From Epiperipatus broadwayi (Eukaryota > Onychophora > Udeonychophora > Euonychophora > Peripatidae): DNA of 64,000 bases. The notes under the pieces were generated by a model. It ran no database searches. It was not told the DNA's origin and saw nothing but the letters and a program-made list of their open reading frames with translations. The stretch is from NCBI GenBank assembly GCA_028023455.1, contig JAQFVV010006221.1, positions 10,902,825 through 10,966,824 on the forward strand, written 5' to 3'. Of this stretch, positions 1-12,224 are shown one piece after another (position 1 is the first letter of the stretch; the number at the start of each line of letters is the position of its first letter). Position numbers and translations under genes: made by a program.

Positions 1-830
1 AATATTTCAACTGCGTGAGAGTTGGATACTGTTTTCTTTTTTGTTAATGATGTGGTTGTTGTCAGCAATATAACACTTCTCTTTCACTTCTCTTTTTCTG
101 TTATCTTGCTCTATGCAAATAATATTGATATCATTGGTTTTATAAGCCAAAAACATGGTTAATTACGTTTAATAAAAATGAATTCATATAATAAACTTTT
201 TTTTTAGCTAATGTTCAAAACATTTCAGCTAATTTATTACAAACAAGAATGAAAAGGACAATGAATTACTGCATTATATAAAGATATTTATTTACATTAT
301 ATTGTGCAATTTATTTAAATATACAGAATATCTATCTAAAAAGAAAGAGTCATGTGACAGATTGACTTTTATCTAAAGATAGAAAATATTATGTAGAAAA
401 TATTACAGGTAACTATTGATTAGCATCGAATTACCTTTCACCTTCACTTTGTGTTTGATGTTATTCATGTAATAATGGTATATGTGCAAATATTTATATT
501 ACATAAAAACTTTGAAAACAGCCAATTTATTTTTTATAAAGCATTCTAGTGCTCGTTTAATTTCATTTCTTTCTGCAGTTGTAGCTCAATATATACACAT
601 TCACCGTGTCTATTAAGAAAAAATTATATTTCGTCCATAAATAATATGCTTAGCATACTTTCAACTATTATACAGTCATATTCATTGTGATATAAAATTA
701 TAGTAAATAATGTATGTTATACCAGGATGTTATTTAAATGCTCTCTGCAAAAATGTAAATGATTTCCTGCCAAATCATTTACAAGATGCAAGGTTTTTTT
801 ATTTCAGTAAATCACATGCAAACATAATAA
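1..830. other. AT-rich DNA without a supported gene
   Basis: Stop codons are dense in all frames and I see no repeat-family match. The only notable element is an AATAAA signal on the minus strand at 798-803, described with the exon candidate at 831-926. Confidence 0.6.
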
Positions 831-926
831 TTAGGATTGCCCATCATGGGTATCTTTATAACTGGGCAAAAACATGAGATCAAGCACAGTGATGTCTTTA
901 TGCCACTGGGAGCTAATATAGTCATT
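831..926 (-). CDS. Candidate 3'-terminal coding exon, unknown protein
   Basis: On the minus strand a pyrimidine-rich stretch ending in TTTCTTTTAG precedes position 926. From there one frame is open for 31 codons and ends in TAA at 831-833. The peptide begins NDYISSQWHKDITVLDLM and ends YKDTHDGQS. It is balanced in composition (W, H, D, P) in contrast to the Lys/Ile/Asn-rich translations around it, and the segment is visibly richer in G+C than its flanks. An AATAAA signal lies 28 bases past the stop, at 798-803, as expected for a last exon. A second frame beginning MTILAPSGIKTSLC is also open, so the frame is not certain. I do not recognise the family. If real, the rest of the gene lies at higher coordinates. 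It could also be a fragment of an old repeat. Confidence 0.38.
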   Translation of the reverse strand, partial: NDYISSQWHKDITVLDLMFLPSYKDTHDGQS

Positions 927-3058
927 CTAAAAGAAATAACAGAAAATGTAAAGTTAAGAAAGCATGGCATACTATTATTAAGAAAGAAACATATGCGTTT
1001 GTTGAAGTAATAAATTATGTAAATTAAATCATTTACATTTTCACAGATAGTATTCAAATACCAATCACCCTGCTGTAACAGATGTCATTTGCATAATTTT
1101 ATATTGCTATGAATTTGATTATATACTAGTTGAAAATATCCTAATCATATTATTTATGGATAAAGTATAATATTTTCTCACTAGACACAAAAACATATTT
1201 ACCTTGAGTTATGAAGCATTTTATATATATCTTTCTAGAAAAAAATAGCTTATACAAAATATATTTATAAAATTGAATAATGCTAAATATTACATGATCT
1301 ATATATTATATACTGATTTAATCTAGTCCTTATTAGTATCAATATATATTTATTTACATCCATACAATAGTCTGAAGTAAAATAGACTATGCTAATTTAT
1401 TCAAAATATTAATACAATAATAATGTAATACAAAAGATAGGAATTCAATGGGGAAAAAATTAAATAGAACCATTTGTTATATATTAATTACATTGGCTGT
1501 GAAAGTAATAAATATGAAAATTAAAGCATTTATTCTGCAGCTGCATCTAAATTAAGAATTACTGTTAGGTTTAAATAAAATTTAAGCATGGCTTTAACTC
1601 ACTCTAAAACTGGCAATTTTTATCATAGTGAATTTACGCTCATTTTAAAGCTTAAAAAGTACCATAAGATGCTGCCCTCTCTAGAATTAATTTACAAGTA
1701 AAAAATCAATAATATTTAAATTTGAAGCTACAACAATGAGAGAAGGCAGACTTTCCTAGATGCTGATTAGTTGTTTCTCATTTTGAACAAAAGGGAGTGC
1801 CTGTCAATGATTTTCACCACTCCAACTTTTTGTTTTGATTTTGAAAATGAAAATGAATGTTTTAAAGTGTTTTTTTTTTAGTATTTTTTTTACATATTAT
1901 AAATTATTTTGGTAAAATATGCTGAAAATAAAATTATTTTAGAAAAATAGTTAAGATTTTAGTAAAAATTATTTACTTTTATACGAATGTAAATTGAGAA
2001 AGAAAATCAATGATATACACAACATTTTCTAATAGGTTACAAATATTCTTTTTAGGTTCTCTGCTATAAACTATTTTTATAATTATAAATAGAAATTTAT
2101 TTTTGAAAAAACTTTTATTCACTTTCATATTCTGACAAATTATTAATTTGCTTTTTACAAATGAAACTAAAATGAACATAATATTAAAAGATGAATACAT
2201 TTTTACTACTGATTTATGTAATTGACCAATCAAAAGTTGAGAGTTTTAACTCACTCAATCAAGCAAATTTTTGTATGATAAAAAGGTTAAAAGCTCATTA
2301 TATTTATAATAAAAATGCTAACATTTTAAAATAAATTGTGTTAAAAGATTGTTATACAATTAAAAACTATCACTGTAAAAAAGATGAAATTATTCGTCCA
2401 GGCAGAGAATTCACCATATTTATTATGACTAAATATTTTGCTGACAATTATATTTGGTAATGATAAAATATTCAACTATTCTGCTGATGTGTAAAAGAAA
2501 GAAATAAAATTTATTAATGCAAAATTATTTATTTATGTATAATAGAATAATATTTTAAAGATTAAATAAAATAAAATTAATTTGTGTACGCACACTTTAT
2601 TTTCATTCACTATTTCAAACATTTAGTAATAGAATTTATTAAAAAAAATTATTTTGTCTTGATATGCTTATGTACATGCAACCCATAGATAAAAAATTAT
2701 ATAAATCTTTAAATAAATATCTTACAATGGTTATATAAAGAATTTAAATTGATGGCAATTTTCATTGTTTATTATTTATAATATTTTTTTACAAAAATGT
2801 GTGTCTGTTAAAAATAATTATGAATATAATTTAAGATTCAATTAAATAATTTTTTTTTTCTAAGCAATTCTAAAATGATTTACTATATAGAAAAATACAT
2901 TTTTACAGCTTAAAAATCTATTTCCAAAGGCTTTATATTTTGGATCTTTTATTACAATTGGCACAAAAAAGATTAGAATCATGAATAAATCCAAAAAGTA
3001 AACCAATGTGTTATTGAAAAGGATAAGATAATGTTTTTTAGATGTTGTAGATAGCCAA
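927..3058. other. AT-rich DNA, nothing supported
   Basis: Homopolymer and AT-rich sequence with only chance open frames on both strands. No terminal repeats, tRNA-like boxes or exon-like segments were found. Confidence 0.6.
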
Positions 3059-3192
3059 TAAACATCACATGATCACTATTTTTATGCTTGCTCTTAACTG
3101 TTATTAAAACAGGTAAAACTCTTTATATGTATTGCCACTCAGTGCAAGCCAGAGTAATCAATGGATGCCATCTAGTGCTCACTCATGCAATA

Positions 3193-3234
3193 TCCCCAGA
3201 CTAGTTTCTGGTTTGTGGCCTTCATCAGTGAGAA
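3193..3234 (-). ncRNA. Hammerhead-like ribozyme core, left arm of foldback
   Basis: Read on the minus strand: stem I strand TTCTCA, then CTGATGA, a GGCC/ACC stem-II region, AGAAAC, TA, GTC, then TGGGGA closing stem I. All catalytic-core blocks (CTGATGA, GAAA, GTC) are present. Stem II is weakened compared with the copy at 5831-5873 because AAGCC has become AAACC. Confidence 0.5.
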
Positions 3235-3308
3235 GCCTTGGATCTGAGAGCACTGCAGCTAGATCTTAGGATCCTAAGATCTAGCTGCAGTGCTCTCAGA
3301 TCTAAGGC

Positions 3309-3350
3309 CCCTCACTGATGAAAGTCCCAAGCCAGAAACTACTCTGGGGA
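3309..3350 (+). ncRNA. Hammerhead-like core, right arm, mutated
   Basis: The mirror copy has CCTCA-CTGATGA, then a stem-II region AAGTCCCAAGCC that no longer pairs well, then AGAAAC, TA, CTC (the expected cleavage triplet GTC has changed) and TGGGGA. Stem I still pairs. It looks like an inactive sibling of the core at 3193-3234. Confidence 0.4.
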
Positions 3351-3456
3351 TATTGGATGAGTAGGGACTTATGCACAAGCCTTCTGGCATCCATTGATTA
3401 CTCTGACTTGCACTGAGTGGCAATACGTATAGAGAGTTTTGCCTGTTTTGATATTG

Positions 3457-5667
3457 TAAATATTGGATAGTAAATTCAGGCTAGCAGCAATATTAATATT
3501 TGACCAGTAACAAACGAAATTTATCTTTAATATTCAATAAGTAATGCAAGGCCAAATTTATTTTCTTTGTAAGATATAACATTGGCTTACAGAATAGATT
3601 CATAAAACAAATATTCTATTCTTTCTCTCTTCTATGCTATTTGCCTTATCATCTCTCTTTTACTATGAGCCAATTTATTTTAATTTGTCAGTCATTTAGG
3701 CTGGCAAATTATCCAATCTCATGAAATTTGTAGGCAATCAACTATTCTTATACACTGACTACAATTATAGTTCTATGTTATATTTGTTACAATTTAAATA
3801 AAACAAAATCATTATATCAAATATAATTCTGATTTATGGTTAGCAGTGTTCAAAATTTTGACATATTTCAAGACTTCCTTGAAACTGTTTTTGTAAATCT
3901 TATAATGTCTTAGTTTACAATTTGTAGTTTGATTACAAATATTTAGTAACTTATTCCAAACGAACTTCCCAGATACTATTCCTGTTCCCAAATCATATAT
4001 TAAAAAAGTTTCATGCATATTTTGATTATTAATTTTAATATTTAACATCTTATTTACCAATTAAGATTATTTTTTCTTAAATTTGATCATGATTAAAAGT
4101 GATTGTAGATTCCAAAACTGTTGGGATTTATTTATGTAACTTATAACTAGAAACAATTTTTTTTTAAATGCTAAAATTGCAAACATTATATACACTTTAT
4201 GATGTTTTTCTTATCAAATACAGTATTATACTTAAAAATAATTTAAATTTTATAAAATTTAATTGAACCAATCAATTTATTGTCAAGAGAAAAAAGCTTA
4301 AATTTTTTCTTTCAGATTTCATGATTTCTGCTTATACATACATATAAAATTGAAATTAGTGTACTTATCTTTATTTTAAAAATATAAATTAATCTTATCT
4401 TGGGATTTCTTCAAATCATATGATTTTGTCAGTCATGAAGTATATTTGATGAGATAAAGATTTAACAACTAGAACAAAATGTTTTGTAAAGTTAACAGTA
4501 GATATGTCAGCAAAAATTGTGTAGCCTTGAAATATTAATTAATTAAAATAACATTCAACACAACTTCACATTTAAATACAAAAATATTATTTATCAAATT
4601 AAAAGCTATTCAGTTAAATATTTTAGAATCTATAAGTTATCAAACATTTAAATTCATGAGCATTAATTCAAAAACGGTAGTTATTTCAATAAATATTATG
4701 GGTGTTTTAGTTTTTATTCCAAAACAATTAATTATATAATAGACATGCAAATTTCACAATATTTTTTATGCTTTAATCTATCTTAAAATATTAATTTTAA
4801 TAACTTTGAAAATAAAGACAAAACAATGAAAAGTCTATAATTTCAAAAAAATAATTTGTACCGAGGATTGAATTCTCAGGTGATCATTCTGAGCCTATGT
4901 TGGAAGAGAATTTGTAACTTCTGCAAAGCAGGGTTATTTCAAATGCTTCACTTTTTTATTGTGCAGCTCAAACCTATGAACCTCACAAATGGAAGTGACT
5001 CTAAATATAAAATACTAAAATAAATTGTGATAAATTTAATGATGATGACGATAAAATCTAGTGATATCTAAATTAGTTGTAATTTTTTGATGCCATAGAT
5101 AATCCACTTTTATGGAAAAGTATTTAGCACTGAATTTAAAAAGAACATTGGTTTTTTTTTTTAAAAAATAATCAGATAAATTGTCAACAAATAACCATTA
5201 TAAAATGTTAGTAATGTTTAATGGAACAACAATAATAATTTTATTAATTGTAACAAAAAGATAAGCAATTATAGTTGTTGAACTATGCTTAAGAAAATAA
5301 AATATTCGCTGTCATATGGGTGATTTTTCTTTACATGAAGTTGGGAGGTTCTATTAAAAAAAGAGAGAGATTAAATTAACGCATTAAAATAATTTAAATG
5401 AACATTTTGACAAGTTCATACAAATTAATAAAGCATATGTCATTCTCATTTTAATATTATGCACCACATTCTGATTATCAGTGGCATAATATTAATAAAA
5501 TTTCAATATTTTATATATTGCATTATTCTCAATATTATTTTCTTATTACACACAGTATATATGTTACATGCAAGTTGTAAAAGATAAATTATAAGTGCTT
5601 CACTTAAAATATTAAAAAAATAATGGAAAGTGCATTAACAATTTAATAAAACCAATAAAACATTACA
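3457..5667. other. AT-rich DNA with one weak exon-like spot
   Basis: Mostly featureless. At 4856-4960 a GC-richer stretch has, on the minus strand, a tRNA B-box-like end (GAATTCAATCCTCGGTAC) and may be a SINE relic. At 4946-4966 the plus strand has a good acceptor (CACTTTTTTATTGTGCAG), followed by 18 open codons (LKPMNLTNGSDSKYKILK) and a TAA at 5021-5023. Neither is strong enough to be called. Confidence 0.4.
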
Positions 5668-6066
5668 TGATTACAATTTCATGATCACCATTTCTTATAC
5701 TAGCACATAATTGTTATTAAACAAGGCAAAACTCTCCATACAGTAATGCCACCCTGTGCCAACCAGAATAATCAATGGATGCCAGAAGGCTTGTGCATAA
5801 AATCCCTATCTAGTGCCTACTCATTCAATATCCCCAGACTAGTTTCTGGCTTGTGGCCTTCATCAGTAAGGAGCCTTGGATCTGAGAGCACTGCACCTAG
5901 ATCTTAGGATCTAATGCAACCCTCCAGCAGCCACATTTTATCTCTACTTAACTACAAAACTATGAGAATGAAATTGAAAACACAATAATATTTTCAATCT
6001 AAGCTCAATAGCTTATATAGTTAGCACAGGGTGGCACTACTGTATGGAGAGTTTTGCCTTGTTTAA
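5668..6066 (-). repeat. Foldback element, family 1, with one ribozyme core
   Basis: The left part, on the minus strand, holds the core and its full outward tail. The right part, 6025-6066, repeats only the distal tail in inverse orientation, with GGCAAAACTCTCCATACAGT on the left against the matching ACTGTATGGAGAG on the right. In element orientation it therefore reads: inverted tail fragment, core, tail. This is an asymmetric version of the palindrome at 3059-3456. Confidence 0.82.
5831..5873 (-). ncRNA. Best-preserved hammerhead-like ribozyme (family 1)
   Basis: Minus strand: stem I TCCTTA, CTGATGA, a spacer A, stem II GGC-CACAA-GCC, a spacer A, GAAA, a two-pair stem III written as A-C(TA)G-T, cleavage triplet GTC, and the stem I partner TGGGGA. 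Stem I forms six pairs including two T-G wobbles. All conserved catalytic-core positions are present. Stem III is nearly absent, as in the small hammerhead variants known from Penelope-like elements, which act as dimers. The unpaired A on each side of stem II is atypical, because a G-C pair is usual there. Confidence 0.6.
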
Positions 6067-6094
6067 TGATTACCATTTTCTGTGCTTTAGCAAG

Positions 6095-6225
6095 ATTTCA
6101 AAACAGTAGCCAATTCTCCAAACAGTATCAGCACCAAATGCAAGCCATAATAATCAATGGATGCTAAAAGATTTGTGCATATAAATCCCTATATAGTGCC
6201 TACTTATCCAATATCATCATACTAC
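6095..6225 (-). repeat. Degraded family-1 tail copy
   Basis: The words TAATCAATGGATGC, TTTGTGCATA, ATCCCTAT and GTGCCTACT(C/T)ATCCAATAT follow the order of the family-1 tail with many substitutions. The copy stops before the ribozyme core. It is older than its neighbour at 5668-6066. Confidence 0.65.
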
Positions 6226-7874
6226 TACTACTCTATGGAGAGCTGGCTAACATATTTTAACAATTTAAATCTTTAATTATTACCAAGTTACTTTATTTCA
6301 AGAAATTAAGGATTCACTTTTTCAAAAAGGTTAAACAGATCTTAGACATAAAAGAAAAAATAATATTGTTATTACAAATACTCATTTATTTATTAGTATT
6401 GAATTATTTATTTATTATCATAAAATTTTTGCAATCAATCAGGTTAGTATTAATACAAATCCTGAGTTCGGTTTTTATTTATAGAAAAACATATTTACAA
6501 ATAAAAATAATACATCAGTTCAACCAACAACCACCAAAATAATCTGCATAAAAAGAAACGACACAAAACGTAAAATTAAAGAAGCTTGCTATATAGCAAG
6601 AGACTTCACAGCTATAAACAGAAGAGAAACTTGCTTCAGCATTTCTAAAAAATGGACACTTTAGCCAATCTGCATACATTTGTATAAAGCTTTGCCATAA
6701 AAATTTTCGCACTTAATTACGAGCTATGACTACGGGAACATTGTCTTCCCGATAGAGCACAATTTTGTTAATTAAATTTATTACCTTCTACAATCTTAAT
6801 AGCTTCATTACAGGTGTGTAAAGCACAATTATAGATTTATAAACAAGATAGTTAAATTGCACATATAATTTATATATCCAGAAAAATTATGCAAAAAAAA
6901 AAAGGATAATTACTAAATTTCAAAACACTTATGAATTATGAAGACTAATTTGAACTCTAAGAGCAGAATTTCCTGGTGTCTTGTGGGAAATGTGTTATAT
7001 TTCACAAAATAAATTCATATGAAATATGTAATAAAAATCATGAATTCACTGTTCAGTACAAATGCGGATTAGTGACGATACATAGATATAATAAAAGAAG
7101 ATAATATAAATGATGATTCCTTAAATACAATACAATTATTATTATAAAGTTATATATATATATGGCATGACGTACAATGAATTAAAAATTAAAGGACTTT
7201 TATGTAGAGTATGAATTATATTATGACTGATTAGTAGAATGTTTAATTATCCTAATTGGGGTTTATCGTAACCTCTTTTTTTAAGTAGTAACTATTAATT
7301 TATTATTGTTTATAAAATCATTATAGATTACTTTATTCAGTTTTTTTAATCTAATAAGTTTGTATCTTTAATGCACATGAAGTTGTTGGAAATAATGGTA
7401 TTTATGCTGTAGATTCAAATGTTTAATTGTTATTGAATTTTTGCATAACACATGAGTTGACTATCACAAATATTTTATTTAGATAGAAAAAGGACACAGC
7501 TGCAGATGCATCCATGCTAAAAGCAATGGCATTTAATAGATTACATCATAATTAGAAGTTCAAATACAATAAAAGTTCATATTACATGACCACTTACAAT
7601 CATACTTTGTTAGACAGACCATAAATTAATATTCTCCAAGATTAAAATGATAAATGCATTAAAACAAGATTTTATTACAATCACTATTCAGAAGATGATG
7701 TTTGTTCTTTAGAAGGAGCTACAATGCATACCAAATTTCAATAGTTATTAAATGCTAAACAGAATTATCGTATTACTGCATGGAATTCTTTTAAGGAGAG
7801 TGTTAAAGATACAATTATATCTATTGTTTTTAGGTTCACTGAAATTCTGACAATAATCTTATTATTAGTTATTT
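6226..7874. other. AT-rich DNA, no supported gene
   Basis: No repeat match was found. A GC-richer patch at 6590-6775 and another at 7484-7540 (one frame reading KKDTAADASMLKAMAFNRL then stop) look slightly protein-like but lack convincing splice context. I do not call them. Confidence 0.5.
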
Positions 7875-7944
7875 GACCATATAATACTAAATTGTCCAAG
7901 CACGTTACTATGTTGCACAATGCTTTATTTACTAGCCTTTCTTA

Positions 7945-7987
7945 CAGTTTACAGTTCCAATTGCCCCAACAATCTTCTTCAGAACTT
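7945..7987 (-). ncRNA. Hammerhead-like core, family 3 left arm
   Basis: Minus strand: AGTT, CTGAAGA, then ATTG-loop-CAAT pairing as stem II, then GGAAC-TGTA, where the family consensus would be GAAAC-TGTA, then AACTG pairing back to AGTT as stem I. One core base is changed (GAAA to GGAA). Stem III is minimal. Confidence 0.4.
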
Positions 7988-8008
7988 TATATCTCCTAAC
8001 CTCAACTG

Positions 8009-8051
8009 TAGTTCTGAAAAAAATTGCTGGGTCAATTGAAACTGTAAACTG
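8009..8051 (+). ncRNA. Hammerhead-like core, family 3 right arm
   Basis: Plus strand: GTAGTT, CTGAAAA (the expected CTGANGA has lost its G), ATTG-CTGGGT-CAAT as stem II, GAAAC, TGTA, AACTG. Stem I pairs over four to five positions. The left arm keeps CTGAAGA and this arm keeps GAAA, so the shared ancestor probably had a complete core. Confidence 0.4.
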
Positions 8052-8569
8052 GAAGAAAAGGTAATAAATAAAACATTGTGCAACAGTAGTAAAGTGCTTG
8101 GACAATTTAGTATTATATGTGACAATGCAATAAGAAAGAGTAATTATTAGTTATTTGAATAAAAATAATTGTGTCATCATTTTTATTGGCACAATAATAA
8201 AATAAATGTAGATCTTTATAGTAAATATAGATATCTGAAGATAGAAATTCAATAACTGAAAAGAAGACTTCAAATGGTTGATTAAAACTCAAAGAAGTTA
8301 CAGCCATTCACTGCCTGTGGTAATTTTAAATCTTTTTCTGATGCACTAAAAGCAACAAATGAATCTGAGAAATGGTAAATTCTATTAGATCCAGCAAAGA
8401 CATACTCTTATATGATAACAATAATGAACCACTAGAAGAAGTATTTTGATCATTACTTGAATAAAGATGCAAAAATTGATATGATGATTCTTTGTGACAC
8501 ATGCATTTTTATTTATTGATTTAAATTTGGGCAAGTATATCCAGCTTACTGAAGCTAAAACAGCACTTT

Positions 8570-8670
8570 TTTTTTTCTCATATGTCATAGCATCGGCCGG
8601 GACGCGAACCCACAACCGTCTGCAACCAACTACTTGCTTGCAAGGCAGATGCGATGACCTCTCGGCTAAC
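8570..8670 (-). mobile_element. tRNA-derived SINE inserted in the LINE
   Basis: The minus strand has an A-box-like TTAGCCGAGAGG and a B-box-like GGTTCGCGTCC, followed by GATGCTATGACATATGAG and an A-run. The body is flanked by the direct repeat AACAGCACTTT at 8559-8569 and 8671-8681, a clear target-site duplication. The anticodon-loop position reads CTTGCAA (TGC). It splits the LINE frame (IQLTEAKTAL before, CNLKNVKAAS after), so it is younger than the LINE. Confidence 0.85.
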
Positions 8671-9851
8671 AACAGCACTTTGTAATCTTAAAAATGTAAA
8701 GGCTGCAAGTTCTTGATAAAATTCCTGGGGAAGTTCTTAAATATAGTGGTGATATGTCAGCTTCAAAAATATTGGAATTTTTTAGAAGTATATGGACTTC
8801 AATAGTTTCTCTTCCTCTTTCTTTGCTTTAAAGTATAAAAAGAGTGGAATGTTGTTATTATATATTAAGTATATGAACTTATGAATTAATGTTGTCTAAT
8901 GTTAAAAATGTTTCTATTGTTTAAACTTTTAAAAATAAAGTGAATGATAACTTGCAGTAGATTTTAAGGGATATTATTATTATTTACTATGTAAATGGTA
9001 CTTTCAAGGATTTTGTTGAATAAATTATTTAAAGTTATAGATGAATGGTTAAAAAAGATTCAATGTAGTATTAGAAAATCAAAAACCATTATGGACATGG
9101 TTTTTATAGTCAAGCAATTGCAAGAAAAGTGTTGGGAACAAAAGAACATTTTATAACTTGCTTTTATTGATTTGATCAAGGCATTTGATTCAGTTAATAG
9201 GAGAGATCTATGGCATTCATTGAAATTAGTTGGTTACTGACCAAAATGTATTTATATTATATTTTTATATGATAGAATGAAAAAAAATGCTATTACTATA
9301 AGTGGAAAATCTGAGACATTTAAAATGAAATGGTGTTAAATAATGATATGTAGTTGCTTCAACATTGTTTTCAATTTTTTATGACAATTGTTCTTGGGAC
9401 TGTTTATAGACAGTTTAATAAAACATGGATCAAAGTGCAATACAAAACCAGAACTTCTTTTTGTATTCTGGATTTATAATAATGCTGATCATTGTGCAAG
9501 TTCAAAAGAGTTTTACAAAGTGTACAGAATATTTCAAATACTCTTAAAAAAACTCGTCTTAATCATCCAGTAATGAAGAAAAAAATCACCAGCAATCTTT
9601 AGCTTATCAACTTGAGAATGTAAACCAGTTTAAATACCTGAGTAATTTTATTAATAGAAAGATGAATTTAGATGTTGAGATGCAACACAAATTCCAATGT
9701 ACCACTGCCGCTTTTAACAACTATCTTTTTTTACAGAGTCATTTTGTATCTAATGTACTATATGGAAATGAGATTGAATACTCTATAGATGCAATATGAA
9801 GATGTTAAAAAAAGTTTCAATTAAGGATGCTCTGCAAAATTTTAAAAATGC

Positions 9852-10322
<471 letters not shown>

Positions 10323-10640
10323 AATCATAAAACCAATCAATAGACTCTTTAACTTGTTTAATGTGATACTATAGAGTTCATTGTTGTAAAATCAAATTTT
10401 AATTGGATTGGCCATATAAAACAAATTATCAATGCAAGACTTCCTAAAATAGTGTTTCATGGTAAACTTGATGGTGGTTTACATGGGAAAAGTCGACCCT
10501 ATTATAACATAAGTATTATTTCAAAGACATTGTAAAGTGATACAATAGTGATTATTTCCACTGGAAAAATAATACAGCAGAGAATAGAATACATTAGAGA
10601 GCAAAATTAGACAGCATGTTGATGTATTTTAGAAAGAAAA

Positions 10641-10877
10641 GTTTTCTGCTGAAAAAATTAAAAAACAGCACTGCAAAATAACAAACAGAAAATGTACTAG
10701 TGCATTCTATAAATCAATGTATTTATAGGTCATAGAATGGTTTGTATAGTTATTTAGAAACTTTTTCCCTTCTCTTACTACAATACTCATTTAAGAGTGG
10801 CTAATATATATTGTCATATTTGATGTGTTACGTTTGTTTGTACTAGGATTACAGTATAAACTTTGATATATATATAT
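10641..10877. other. Spacer ending in a short (TA)n tract
   Basis: No feature apart from the TA repeat at about 10866-10877 that abuts repeat B. Confidence 0.6.
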
Positions 10878-11961
10878 TGTGCCCTTATCTATAGGTCATA
10901 ATAAGGTAGAATGGTCAATTGCTAAAAAAAAATTTAAATTTTAAAATACGTTTGTGTAATATATTGATAATTGTATGATCGATTAGATTTTATAGTACAA
11001 TTTAAGGCTGAAAAATACCTGGTATATAAAAGTGTAATGGATTATTTTAAAAAAAAACAGTTAAATAAAGCTTAATTATATCCTTGCTTATGGTTGTAAA
11101 AGCTGGCCATATAAAATAATACAGCTATAAATAGTTAAAAGTATATTAACAATCCAATTGTAATGTTTTAAAACTAATAAATTAAATAAACGCTATATGT
11201 AATATTATAATTATAGTTAATATTCAAATTTAATCTAATATATTTTAAGATAAACTTTAGGATGGTGAGAGTTATATTTAGTTCTACATTTTTAAATTAT
11301 TTTCCAAAATTTTATAAAATATATCAGTTTTGGTAATTTAGACCGAAACGTAAATTAAAAAAAAAAAAAAAAATCATCTGATAAAGTTAGTAATCATGTG
11401 ACTGTATATTATATACCTTCACACACACACTTGTTAGAATATAATAATAAAGTTTGTGAATTATAAAACTAAATGTAATTGCTATCTATCATTAAAGTAA
11501 AAGTTGAAATATTAAATGTTATTTTAATAATTGTTTTAAAGTTTAAATGATTTTGATAAAACTATAATTGAGTTTAAAAATACTATTCTAAGTAATATTT
11601 TAAAACATGACGTCATAAATTCTTTATTTTAAAAAGTTTAATCTATTATAAAACTAAAAATGTGTAAATTTGTTCACGCTAAAAAAGTCATTAACCAATC
11701 AACAGAGGTATTTTAGCAGACGAAAAATAGGAATTAGACGGAGCGGGAGAAGGAATGTGTAAGTAAAGGAAGGAGGAACATATTTTTTTAGCTGTATAAG
11801 ATCGTAAGCTAGAAAAGTGTTATAATTTAAAAATTTTTGTATTTATTTTAAAAGTTTTGTTTTAAAATATAATATTTTGAACTGCCTTTAAATGGAAGGC
11901 TAATTTAAAAGATTTCTTTCCAGGATTTTTATTCAAGTTTAGCCAAAACCTTGCAGTAAAA

Positions 11962-12141
11962 ATGGAAATACTACAGAAAAAAGTACCTAAAAGTATTGAT
12001 AAAGTAAAAGTAATTGTAAAGTGCCTTGAATACAGTTTATTTGTGATCAACCAGAAAATCATTAGAACTCAGATAAATATAATTTGGACATTATACAGAA
12101 AACTTAAAAGAAAAGTTATTTGCCGTCAGGAAAAATTATGA
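11962..12141 (+). CDS. 59-codon ORF of repeat B, conserved in copy 2
   Basis: It starts ATG after an acceptor-like CCAAAACCTTGCAG and ends TGA at 12139-12141. The peptide begins MEILQKKVPKSIDKVKVIVK and ends KLKRKVICRQEKL. The copy at 63762-63944 is 60 codons, begins MEILQKTV and ends KLKREVICRQEKL, with several amino-acid differences and one extra codon but no frameshift. Lysine-rich and basic at the C-terminus. I do not recognise a family. It may be the first coding part of a gag-like protein whose continuation is decayed downstream. Confidence 0.45.
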   Translation: MEILQKKVPKSIDKVKVIVKCLEYSLFVINQKIIRTQINIIWTLYRKLKRKVICRQEKL

Positions 12142-12224
12142 TGCACAATTTTAAAAGGCTACTCCGAAGTTTTTTTTTTTATTCTTCTCTATGGAAAAAT
12201 TAAGATGCGTATATCATAAAGAAA

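Larger units (their letters stand above)
3059..3456. repeat. Foldback element, family 1, near-complete palindrome
   Basis: The two halves are reverse complements around an axis near 3271, at AGATCTTAGGATCCTAAGAT. The outer arms match as well (GCAAAACTC-type left arm against GAGTTTTGC-type right arm). Each half holds a hammerhead-like core followed by about 130 bases of tail running outward. An extra outer tail, AACATCACATGATCAC, occurs only on the left. The same tail and core recur at 5668-6066, 30256-30523, 50487-50550, 56714-57015 and 57111-57257, so this is a dispersed family. I see no coding sequence. Confidence 0.85.
7875..8123. repeat. Foldback element, family 3
   Basis: The ends are reverse complements (ACTAAATTGTCCAAGCAC on the left, GTGCTTGGACAATTTAGT on the right) and pairing continues inward to an axis near 8000. 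Each half holds a CTGA-type core pointing outward. The sequence is unrelated to family 1 outside the core blocks, so the shared core is not simply descent of a whole repeat. There is no coding content. Confidence 0.85.

Noticed and set aside
8494-8685. 63-codon frame and its antisense 97-codon frame
   Set aside because: They run across the LINE-SINE junction and are shadows of those elements.
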